64,000 nucleotides of DNA from Maricaulis sp047308265 (GTDB lineage Bacteria; Pseudomonadota; Alphaproteobacteria; Caulobacterales; Maricaulaceae): the NCBI RefSeq assembly GCF_047308265.1, contig NZ_JBKQWY010000005.1, forward strand, positions 62,001 to 126,000. The letters are read 5' to 3'. Below the pieces are notes generated by a model. It saw nothing but the letters and a program-made list of their open reading frames with translations. It did no database searches and was not told where the DNA came from. The translations under genes were made by a program, and so were the position numbers. Of the stretch, positions 44,143 to 51,501 are shown piece by piece (position 1 is the stretch's first letter; every line of letters begins with the position of its first letter).

Positions 44143-45366
44143 TCAGTCGACAGAGCGGGTCCGGATAACGACCGGGCTGTGCAAGGTGCGATGCACCGGG
44201 CAGCGATCGGCCATTTCCATCAGACGGGCGCGCTGGGCCTCGTCGAGATCACCTTCGATTCGGATCTCGCGTTCGAAGATGTCGACATTCTTGTCCTGCC
44301 CCTCGACGCAATCCTCACAGTCTTCCGCATGTCCCTTCTCGTGCGAGACCGAGACCGTGATCGTGTCGAGCGGCCAGTTCTTCCGGTTGGCATACATGCG
44401 CATCGTCATGGAGGTACACGCCCCCAGCGCGGCATTGAGATAACCATACGGGGTGGGGCCACTATCATCGCCGCCAACCGAGCGCGGTTCGTCAGCCAAC
44501 AGGATGTGGTCGCCATCGACCACGATATTCTGGTAGCGCCCCTTGCCCGTCTCCTGGACAATCGTCTGACCGGCCTTGCTGCGCGGCGGCGTGACGGAAC
44601 CGCCATCATCGATATAGCGCCCAGCCCAGGCCGCGATCATATCCCCGGCATAATCGGCATCCTCACCCCGGGTCAGCAAATGGTCGGCCTCGTCAAGGCT
44701 GAGAAAGGTCTTGGGATGCTTGGCCGCCAGGAACAAGCGTGACGCATTATCAATGCTCACCGTTGCATCCATCGGTGCGTGGGCGATCATCAGCGGCCGT
44801 TTCAGAGCTTCGGCCGCCGCCTCAACGGAATGCCCGGCAATATCATCGAGAAACTGCTTCTTGATCGTGAATGGACGCCCAGCCAGCTTTACCTGGGCCA
44901 CACCGGTTTCCTCGATCTCGTCCAGATGGGCGTCGAACTGGTGTTTCACATGTTCTGCATCCGACGGCGCACCCAGGGTGGCGACCGCCGTCACCGACGG
45001 GATTTTCCCGGCTGCGACAATCACCGCCGCTCCACCCAGAGAATGCCCGACCAGGAGGCGCGGCGCCTGCTCATGCTCGGCGAGATAGTCGGCCGCGCGC
45101 ACCAGATCCTCGATATTGGACGAGAAATTGGTATTGGCGAAATCGCCCTGGGAATGCCCCAGACCCGTAAAATCAAACCGCAGAACAGCGATTCCCTGAG
45201 CCGCCAGGCGTCGCGATATACGGCTGGCTGCCAGAATATCCTTGGAACAGGAAAAACAGTGGGCGAAAATCGCGAAGGCCCGGGCCGGACCGGCCGGGCG
45301 TTCCAGGCGAGCGGCCAGGACATCCCCCTGGCTGCCGGTAAATTCGATGCGTTCAGACTGTGCCAT
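44143..45366 (-). CDS. Alpha/beta-hydrolase fused to OsmC-type peroxiredoxin domain
   Basis: A 407-residue two-domain protein. Residues about 1-255 are an alpha/beta-hydrolase with nucleophile S109 in VGHSLGGAA, an oxyanion/AHCFSCSKD segment and a catalytic His near DEADHLL. Residues about 270-407 are an OsmC-like domain with the two reactive cysteines in NAALGACTSMTMR and DRCPVHRTL, which reduce organic hydroperoxides. Such fusions are known in proteobacteria. ATG 45366 is chosen (MAQSERIEF) over a 21-residue longer frame. The hydrolase may release a substrate for the peroxidase; that link is inference. Confidence 0.9.
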   Translation of the reverse strand: MAQSERIEFTGSQGDVLAARLERPAGPARAFAIFAHCFSCSKDILAASRISRRLAAQGIAVLRFDFTGLGHSQGDFANTNFSSNIEDLVRAADYLAEHEQAPRLLVGHSLGGAAVIVAAGKIPSVTAVATLGAPSDAEHVKHQFDAHLDEIEETGVAQVKLAGRPFTIKKQFLDDIAGHSVEAAAEALKRPLMIAHAPMDATVSIDNASRLFLAAKHPKTFLSLDEADHLLTRGEDADYAGDMIAAWAGRYIDDGGSVTPPRSKAGQTIVQETGKGRYQNIVVDGDHILLADEPRSVGGDDSGPTPYGYLNAALGACTSMTMRMYANRKNWPLDTITVSVSHEKGHAEDCEDCVEGQDKNVDIFEREIRIEGDLDEAQRARLMEMADRCPVHRTLHSPVVIRTRSVD

Positions 45367-45455
45367 GCCGGCCTCCCTGAGTGAGCTCTCACACAGAGTT
45401 AGGCACGCAACCCCGGATCGGCAATTCACACCGCCATGACAATGCCGTGGCAGGC

Positions 45456-45932
45456 CTAGCGATACTCGCTCGACGGGGATGTTTCATCTCCCGCCGGACT
45501 GTCCTCGCCTTGCCAAACACCACTTTCGCGCAGTGCCTCGGCGACCTCGGGTGGCATATAGGTCTCGTCATGCTTGGCGAGAATTTTTTCTGCAACAAAA
45601 GCGTCCGGCGTTTCCAGCCGCCCTTCCGCGACCACGCCCTGCCCTTCACGGAACAGATCCGGCAAGATGCCCGTGTAGCTGACCGCGACCGTGGCCACAC
45701 CATCCGTGACCACGAACCGTGTTTCCTCACCCACCTGGGTGATTGAACCGGGTTCGACCAGACCACCAACCCGGACCCGCTCCCCCACTTGCGGCGGTTC
45801 AGATGCAAACTCGGTCGGACTGTAGAAGAACACCACGGCCCCCTGGAAGGCGAACAGACCCAGAGCGATGGCCGCAACGAGGACCACACCCGCAGCGACA
45901 ACAGTAGCCAGTCGGCGATTGCGATGTCTCAT
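45456..45932 (-). CDS. ccmE: Cytochrome c maturation protein CcmE (heme chaperone)
   Basis: A 158-residue heme chaperone: one N-terminal TM (about residues 10-32), an OB-fold beta-barrel domain and the heme-attachment motif HDETYMPPEV with H121 and Y125 (HxxxY). It receives heme from CcmC/D and passes it to CcmF/H for apocytochrome c. Length is normal. Its start overlaps the upstream methyltransferase stop (ATGA). No other ccm gene is adjacent in the window, unlike the usual ccm operon. Confidence 0.95.
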   Translation of the reverse strand: MRHRNRRLATVVAAGVVLVAAIALGLFAFQGAVVFFYSPTEFASEPPQVGERVRVGGLVEPGSITQVGEETRFVVTDGVATVAVSYTGILPDLFREGQGVVAEGRLETPDAFVAEKILAKHDETYMPPEVAEALRESGVWQGEDSPAGDETSPSSEYR

Positions 45933-46579
45933 CCATCCCTCCGTTCAAAAACGAGCATGTGATTATTGGCCGGCATCTCGATCACAGCGACACTCTCAAG
46001 ACCGTTCTGGGCCATGAGATCGATCACCGTCTGGCGATCGCGCACGCCCCAGGCCGGATCACGTGACTTCAAACTCTCGTCAAACGCCAGATTGCTCGGC
46101 GCCGTGTCCGCCCCGTTGAGAAAGGGACCATACAGGCACAGTCGGCCGCCCGGGGGTAAAACCCGTCCGCCCTCGCGCGCCAATCCTTCAGCGACAGCCC
46201 AGGGCGAGATGTGGATGACATTGGCGCTGAAAATCGCGTCGATTGGCCCCAGCTCCTCGCTCCAACGCTCGGCGGATGCATCGATTTCAACAGACGGCGC
46301 GATCTGGCCGGGACATTCCGTCGACCAGGCGGTCTGACTACGCCGCGCCGCCTCATCAATATCGCTGGGTTGCCAGACAAGATCCGGACGTGCCCGACAA
46401 ATGCTGACGGCATGCTCGCCGGTGCCAGACCCGATCTCGACGACACGGGCCCGGGGCGGAAGAAACTGAGCCAGGGTTTCAGCAATGACCGCACGATTAC
46501 GCGCGGCGGAGGGGGATTGAAGGCGATCTCCCTCGGACAAGCGCGTTTCGAGTGCGCGGACAAGCGGTGTATCAGACAT
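45929..46579 (-). CDS. DUF938 SAM-dependent methyltransferase
   Basis: A 216-residue class I methyltransferase of the DUF938 family: the Ado-Met motif ARVVEIGSGTGEHAVSICRA near residue 39, IDEAARRS as motif II and a later ANVIHISPW block. The opening SPSAARNRAVIAETLAQFLP is diagnostic of DUF938. Substrate unknown. It is translationally coupled to ccmE. Confidence 0.9.
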   Translation of the reverse strand: MSDTPLVRALETRLSEGDRLQSPSAARNRAVIAETLAQFLPPRARVVEIGSGTGEHAVSICRARPDLVWQPSDIDEAARRSQTAWSTECPGQIAPSVEIDASAERWSEELGPIDAIFSANVIHISPWAVAEGLAREGGRVLPPGGRLCLYGPFLNGADTAPSNLAFDESLKSRDPAWGVRDRQTVIDLMAQNGLESVAVIEMPANNHMLVFERRDG

Positions 46580-46655
46580 AATGTCGATCTATCCCCGTGG
46601 CTGTCGGGATACAAGGGACAGGGCTGGGCTTCGTCAATTTGCCGCAAGCGCAGGC

Positions 46656-48014
46656 TCAGGCGGCAGCGGCCGAGCCGCGGCGGCTTAGAACACCGGCAGC
46701 CTCGTCGTGACCGAGTGCGCGCATCAGGCGCGCGGTGATCTCCAGCCCCTCCTGGGCAACGGTCTTGTTTTGCCCCTCACTGTCGGCGATCAGATCGACC
46801 AGCAATTCCCCCGCCTCGCTCATCCGGGTCAAAGCGGCTTCGGCGGTGCGCTTTTGCGAGCTGGCGATCGCGGCGGCGTCTGCGTGTTCGCGTGTACGTT
46901 CAAGGAAGATCAACATGGCCTCGGCCTTGTCGACGGCGGCCGCGCTGGGCAATTGCGCCGGGATGATGCGCCCGGTCCGCCCACGACGGGGCTCAGGCAA
47001 GCCGGCATCCAGGCTCAGCGAAACCTTGTCGATGATCTTCTCGACATTGGTGGACGCCTCCGCCCGCAGGCTGAAGAGGTGACGCCCCCAACGACCATCC
47101 TTGCGGATCCCGAAACATTTGGTCATGCCGACCGAGTAATTCACAAACCGGTCAAATGTCGCAAAAAGGGCCTGCGCCTCATCCGGTGTGGACGGGGGCA
47201 TATGCAGGCGCGCAGCATAAAAGCCGCAATCTTCCAGAACCTTGTCACCGACGGCGGCGAGTTCGGTTTTCGAGACGACCAGATCATCACCGCGCCGGCC
47301 GATCTTCTCGATCACCCGGAACACTTCCCAGGGGGCATCCATCCGGGACATCGCGATCAGCAAGAGCCAGACACCCGCTGACGGGTGTTCTTCGGTCAAG
47401 ACCTCGTACGCCTTGTTCAACCGGATCGCCAGGCCGTCATCAAACTCATAGATCCGTTCCGGCATGCCGGAAATCCCCACCTCGAGCGGCTCGCTGTAAC
47501 GCAGGAGCGAGATGGCATCATACAGCATGTCACGGCCATTCTTGCCGAACCGCTTCATGAGTGTGGTCATGTCCTTGGGAACGCGTTCCGCCGACTGCAC
47601 CCAGGCCTCCAGGGCATCGGCACATTCGCGTCGGTGGACATGCCAGCTGGGATCATCCTTCGGCTTGCTCGACTTGCGCGCCCGTTCCACCGTGTCCTTG
47701 GCGAGTTTCTGGCCGAGCCAGCCCCACATCTTGGACAGATCATCCGGTGTAAACCGGAAACGAGAGGGCGGCTGTTCATCCTTGGGCGCGGTGAAGGGCT
47801 GCAACGGAGAGAGCACAAGGCCCTTCGCCTGGTCTCCGGCCTCGGGCAGCAATCCCTCTTCCAGGCCCTGGAGTATCCCGGCCAGGTCGGCCGAGGCCTC
47901 ATCCTGCTTCGCGCCTGCCCGCGCCGCCGCCAACAATGTCTGTCGCATGGTCACAGTCATGCTGCGCCACAGGGTCTGTAGTTTTGCACGCTGACTAGGC
48001 GAGAGCTTGCTCAT
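46656..48014 (-). CDS. Large conserved protein of unknown function
   Basis: A 452-residue, mostly helical soluble protein with no domain I recognise. Visible features: an N-terminal helix rich in Lys and Arg (LSPSQRAKLQTLWRSM), a Trp-rich patch near residue 95-120 (DDLSKMWGWLGQKLAKD), a central region (SEPLEVGISGMPERIYEFDD) and a long Ala-rich C-terminal half (RTREHADAAAIASSQKRTAE). Codon use matches its neighbours. It lies between the HK gene and DUF938 on the minus strand. Function not assigned. Confidence 0.8.
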   Translation of the reverse strand: MSKLSPSQRAKLQTLWRSMTVTMRQTLLAAARAGAKQDEASADLAGILQGLEEGLLPEAGDQAKGLVLSPLQPFTAPKDEQPPSRFRFTPDDLSKMWGWLGQKLAKDTVERARKSSKPKDDPSWHVHRRECADALEAWVQSAERVPKDMTTLMKRFGKNGRDMLYDAISLLRYSEPLEVGISGMPERIYEFDDGLAIRLNKAYEVLTEEHPSAGVWLLLIAMSRMDAPWEVFRVIEKIGRRGDDLVVSKTELAAVGDKVLEDCGFYAARLHMPPSTPDEAQALFATFDRFVNYSVGMTKCFGIRKDGRWGRHLFSLRAEASTNVEKIIDKVSLSLDAGLPEPRRGRTGRIIPAQLPSAAAVDKAEAMLIFLERTREHADAAAIASSQKRTAEAALTRMSEAGELLVDLIADSEGQNKTVAQEGLEITARLMRALGHDEAAGVLSRRGSAAAA

Positions 48015-48072
48015 CTAAAACGACACTCTTCCACAACTGCCGAAATACTGAACAAGTAGGGTTAACGTGGGT

Positions 48073-49452
48073 TTATCGTTTAATCGAGGGCAAAATCAGA
48101 CAGGCGCGAAGACCACCCAGTTCACTTTTGGACAGCTCGATATCCCCGTCATAGGCCTTGGCCAGGTCCAGAACGATAGACAGGCCTAGCCCGCTGCCCG
48201 GTGCCTGTTCATCAAGGCGCACACCACGCCCCAGTGCCTGAGCATAGCCGTCCTGCGACATGCCCGGTCCGTCATCCTCAACGATCACGGCAAAGTGATG
48301 CTCGTCCTCGGGCCGCGCGGTGACCTGAACCAGGCCGTTCGACCACTTGCAGGCATTGTCCGCCAGATTGCCCACCATCTCTTCGAGATCCTGCCGCTCG
48401 CCACGGAACACCAGACCTTCGGCCTGTTCCGCCTCGATCACCACACCTTCGCGGCCATAGATTTTCTTCAGGGTTCGTGTGAGGTCCTCGATCAGCGGGC
48501 CAACCTCGGTCCGCGCGCCAATCGCCTTGGCATGGGCGGCGGCCCGGGCCCGGCGCAGATGGTGATCCACCTGTTCAGACATGATCTGGGTCTGCCGTTC
48601 GACCAGCCCGGCAAACTCGCCACCCTCGGTCCGGCTCTCATTGGTGAGAACCGCGATCGGTGTTTTCAGCGCATGGGCCAGATTGCCGACATGCGTACGC
48701 GAGCGCTCCACCAATTCTTGCGAATGGTCGATCATGGCATTGAGCTCGTCGGCCAGGGGCTGAAGCTCTGCCGGATAACGCCCGTCCACACGCCGGGTGA
48801 GGCCTTCGCGGATCTCGGCAACGCTCTTGCGCATGCGCAGCACCGGTTCCAGACCAATCCGGACCTGAACAAACACGCCGGCCGCGATAGCCGCCGCGAA
48901 CACAAAAAACATGCCCAAGGACGCAAAACCGAACTGCCGCACAGCCTGGTCGGCGGGGCGACGGTCTTCTGCGGCGATCACCAGGATCAGCCCGTCCTCG
49001 CCGGGCATGCGCACCCCCCGCACTACGAGGCGCAGGGGTTCTCCGTCCGGCCCTTTCAGAGAAGCCGTAAGCGTGGTTCCCGCCGAGGATAACAGCGTAT
49101 CACGCATGCGCGGGGTCAGGTGCAGAGTCTCGTCCCACAGCGAGCGCGACGCCGCCAGCCGAAACTCGTCCACAGGGCTCTGCGCGCGCTGGATCTCCCA
49201 GTACACACCGGAGAAAATCCGTTCGTAACGCGGATCGGTCGGCGGGCGGCGCACCGTCCAGACCTGGTCCTCATCACGCTCCATCGTCGCCATGATGGAA
49301 TCGGTGGCGCTGGTCAGTCGCTCATCCAGCGTCCCCATGACCGATTGGCGGAACAGAAAAGTCAGCGCGACCGCTCCGATCAATAACAGGATCAGAGCCC
49401 AGACGGCCGCGCCCGCAAACAGACGCAGCGCCAGGGAGTTACGGTCAATCAC
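48073..49452 (-). CDS. Sensor histidine kinase of PhoQ type
   Basis: A 459-residue kinase: TM1 about residues 10-35, periplasmic sensor of about 130 residues, TM2 about 170-195, HAMP, HisKA with H260 in GNLAHALKTPIAVL, and HATPase (NLADNACKWSNGLV, DGPGMSQDG, GSGLGLSIV). The LAHALKTPIAVL form of the H-box is that of PhoQ-like kinases. Its start overlaps the regulator stop by 4 bp. Partner of the regulator at 49449-50126. Confidence 0.92.
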   Translation of the reverse strand: MIDRNSLALRLFAGAAVWALILLLIGAVALTFLFRQSVMGTLDERLTSATDSIMATMERDEDQVWTVRRPPTDPRYERIFSGVYWEIQRAQSPVDEFRLAASRSLWDETLHLTPRMRDTLLSSAGTTLTASLKGPDGEPLRLVVRGVRMPGEDGLILVIAAEDRRPADQAVRQFGFASLGMFFVFAAAIAAGVFVQVRIGLEPVLRMRKSVAEIREGLTRRVDGRYPAELQPLADELNAMIDHSQELVERSRTHVGNLAHALKTPIAVLTNESRTEGGEFAGLVERQTQIMSEQVDHHLRRARAAAHAKAIGARTEVGPLIEDLTRTLKKIYGREGVVIEAEQAEGLVFRGERQDLEEMVGNLADNACKWSNGLVQVTARPEDEHHFAVIVEDDGPGMSQDGYAQALGRGVRLDEQAPGSGLGLSIVLDLAKAYDGDIELSKSELGGLRACLILPSIKR

Positions 49453-50126
49453 GAGGCTGCAGACGGTCCGTGCGGCACAAGGCGATAGCCCAGCCCCCGC
49501 ACCGTTTCGATACGGTCAGAGCCGATCTTCTTACGCAGACGGCCGACAAACACCTCGATCGTATTGCTGTCGCGATCGAAATCCTGGTCGTAGATATGCT
49601 CGACCAGCTCAGTCCGCGAGATCACGCGATCCTGATGGTGGGCCAGATAGGAGAGCATGCGGAATTCATGCGACGTGACCTTGACCGGAGCCCCGTCGAT
49701 AAAGACTCGGGCACCACGTGTATCAATACTCAGATCACCGCAATCAATCGTCGAAGTCGTGTGTCCGGCAGCGCGGCGCGTCAGGGCGCGCAAACGAGCC
49801 AGCAATTCCTCAGTGTGAAACGGTTTGGTCAGATAATCATCTGCCCCGGCATCAAATCCGGCCACCTTTTCGCTCCACCGGTCACGCGCGGTGAGAATCA
49901 GGACCGGAAAACCGCGCCCTTCCCGGCGCCAGCGTTCCAGAACCGAGACACCATCCAGCTTGGGCAGGCCCAAATCGAGAACCACCACGTCATAGGGTTC
50001 GGTATCACCGAGGAAATGGCCTTCCTCGCCATCCGTCGCGGCATCCACCGCATAACCGGCATCTTCCAGAGATCGCATCAGCTGGCGATTCAGGTCCGGA
50101 TCATCTTCAACAATAAGAGCACGCAT
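49449..50126 (-). CDS. OmpR-family response regulator of PhoP type
   Basis: A 225-residue regulator with receiver (D8, D9, phospho-acceptor D51, Lys in LTKPFHTEEL) and winged HTH (VTSHEFRMLSYLAHHQDRVI, SNTIEVFVGRLRKK). It follows the PepSY-protein gene by 17 nt and is coupled to the kinase. GTTCAG repeats upstream of the PepSY gene are a possible autoregulatory site. Confidence 0.92.
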   Translation of the reverse strand: MRALIVEDDPDLNRQLMRSLEDAGYAVDAATDGEEGHFLGDTEPYDVVVLDLGLPKLDGVSVLERWRREGRGFPVLILTARDRWSEKVAGFDAGADDYLTKPFHTEELLARLRALTRRAAGHTTSTIDCGDLSIDTRGARVFIDGAPVKVTSHEFRMLSYLAHHQDRVISRTELVEHIYDQDFDRDSNTIEVFVGRLRKKIGSDRIETVRGLGYRLVPHGPSAAS

Positions 50127-50143
50127 TCTCGTCCATTCCCCGC

Positions 50144-50497
50144 CTAGCCGCGGCGTTCGCGCAGGATACGGCCAGTGCGCGCATCCACATCCACAATCGT
50201 GAGCTGGCCATTGGCCTGACGTACACGAACCTCATAATAGGGATTAGACCCCTGGATGAGGTCGCCGTCCAGTACATCCCCCTGCGGATAGCGGCGGCGG
50301 ACAATCGTCAAAATCTCGATATATCTCAGGTTACTGCCATCCTGAGCATTCTGTCGGGCCTCGCCACCGGTCGCGCGGGACGGCTGGATTTGGGCCGACA
50401 GCGCATAGCCCTTGTCCTGTGCCTGGGCCATTTCCGGCAGCACAGCCAGGCATGCAAGGCCGGCAAGAAGGGTTACAATCCTGATCATGGCACTCAC
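50144..50497 (-). CDS. Small secreted PepSY-like protein
   Basis: A 117-residue protein with a signal peptide (cleavage after AQAQ near residue 27) and a PepSY-like domain in the second half: IEILTIVRRRYPQGDVLDGD, then YYEVRVRQANGQLTIVDVDA and TGRILRERRG. PepSY proteins often sit beside PhoPQ-type systems and modulate them or the periplasm. It starts at GTG 50497 or ATG 50488; both are in frame. It heads the operon with the regulator and kinase. Confidence 0.85.
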   Translation of the reverse strand: MSAMIRIVTLLAGLACLAVLPEMAQAQDKGYALSAQIQPSRATGGEARQNAQDGSNLRYIEILTIVRRRYPQGDVLDGDLIQGSNPYYEVRVRQANGQLTIVDVDARTGRILRERRG

Positions 50498-50512
50498 ACT
50501 GTCACCCCGCCC

Positions 50513-50529
50513 CTGAACCCGGGCTGAAC
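50513..50529 (-). promoter_or_regulatory. Direct repeat GTTCAG, probable PhoP-type operator
   Basis: On the minus strand GTTCAG (50529-50524) and GTTCAG (50518-50513) are 11 nt apart (CCCGG between), the spacing of OmpR-family half-sites. They lie 15-24 nt before the PepSY gene start, close to where a leaderless promoter would be. Confidence 0.6.
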
Positions 50530-50535
50530 GCCCCC

Positions 50536-51432
50536 TTAAGATTTCAGTCCGCCACGCGGATCAAATCCATCCTGCGGCGTCCAGGTCTCCAGGAAACGCC
50601 TCAGCGCCTCGTCGCTGGGCGGCAAGGCAATCATCAAGCGGACGAGCTGATCCCCCCGCTTTCCGTCTTTCCCTGCAATACCCTTGCCACGCAATCGCAA
50701 GAGCGCGCCACTGCTCGATCCGGCCGGAATTTGCAATTCCACAAGACCATCTATGGTTGGAACACGGACCTTATCACCCAATGCGGCTTCTTTGAGGCTC
50801 ACGGGAAGATCAAGACGCACATCCTGGCCATCACGCGAAAAATAGCGGTGATCGGCAACGGATAACTCTATCAGGGCATCACCGCGCAACCCGCCCATGG
50901 GTGATTCATATCCCTGTCCGCGCAGACGCAGCACCTGCCCCTCTTCTGCACCGGCGGGAACGGTCACATCCACCGAACGATTGCCCGGGAGATCGACCCG
51001 CAGGCGCCCGCCCCGTGCCGCTTCCAGAAAATCCAGTCGCAAGACATGGCGAATATCCTGGCCCCGCGCCTGGCGACGCTGGCCGCCGGCCTGTTGCGCT
51101 CCGAAATCAGTAAACAGGTCAGAGAAGATATCGCCCATATCCTCAAATCGGCCACGACGACGCCCTGCGCCAAAACCGCCGCCGGGGCGCGCGCCAAACC
51201 CGGGTTCAAATTCGGTGAAACCCGCCTTGCGCATCTGGTCGTATTCGGCGCGTTTTTGCTTGTCCGACAGGACGGAAAAGGCCTGGGACACCTGTTTGAA
51301 CCGCTCTTCGGCCGCCTTGTCGCCGGGATTGGCGTCCGGGTGCAGGGATTTGGCCAGCTTGCGATACGCACTGCGGATCTCCGCGTCCGTTGCCGTTGGC
51401 GACACGCCCAGGATTTCGTAGGGGTCTTGCAT
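50536..51432 (-). CDS. CbpA-like J-domain co-chaperone
   Basis: A 298-residue DnaJ homologue without the zinc-finger. J domain at residues 1-70 with HPD in SLHPDANPGD, a Gly/Phe-rich linker (FGARPGGGFGAGRRRG), and two C-terminal beta-sandwich peptide-binding domains (about 125-290). This is the class II, CbpA-like layout that activates DnaK. Start ATG 51432, 69 nt past the GTA g15 stop on the same strand. Confidence 0.92.
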   Translation of the reverse strand: MQDPYEILGVSPTATDAEIRSAYRKLAKSLHPDANPGDKAAEERFKQVSQAFSVLSDKQKRAEYDQMRKAGFTEFEPGFGARPGGGFGAGRRRGRFEDMGDIFSDLFTDFGAQQAGGQRRQARGQDIRHVLRLDFLEAARGGRLRVDLPGNRSVDVTVPAGAEEGQVLRLRGQGYESPMGGLRGDALIELSVADHRYFSRDGQDVRLDLPVSLKEAALGDKVRVPTIDGLVELQIPAGSSSGALLRLRGKGIAGKDGKRGDQLVRLMIALPPSDEALRRFLETWTPQDGFDPRGGLKS

Positions 51433-51501
51433 TCAGTCCGCTCGGTTTGAGGTCTCACCGTGCATGTAAGTCGCTTTGGCCCGTTGCGCAAAGCCCCGCC
51501 T

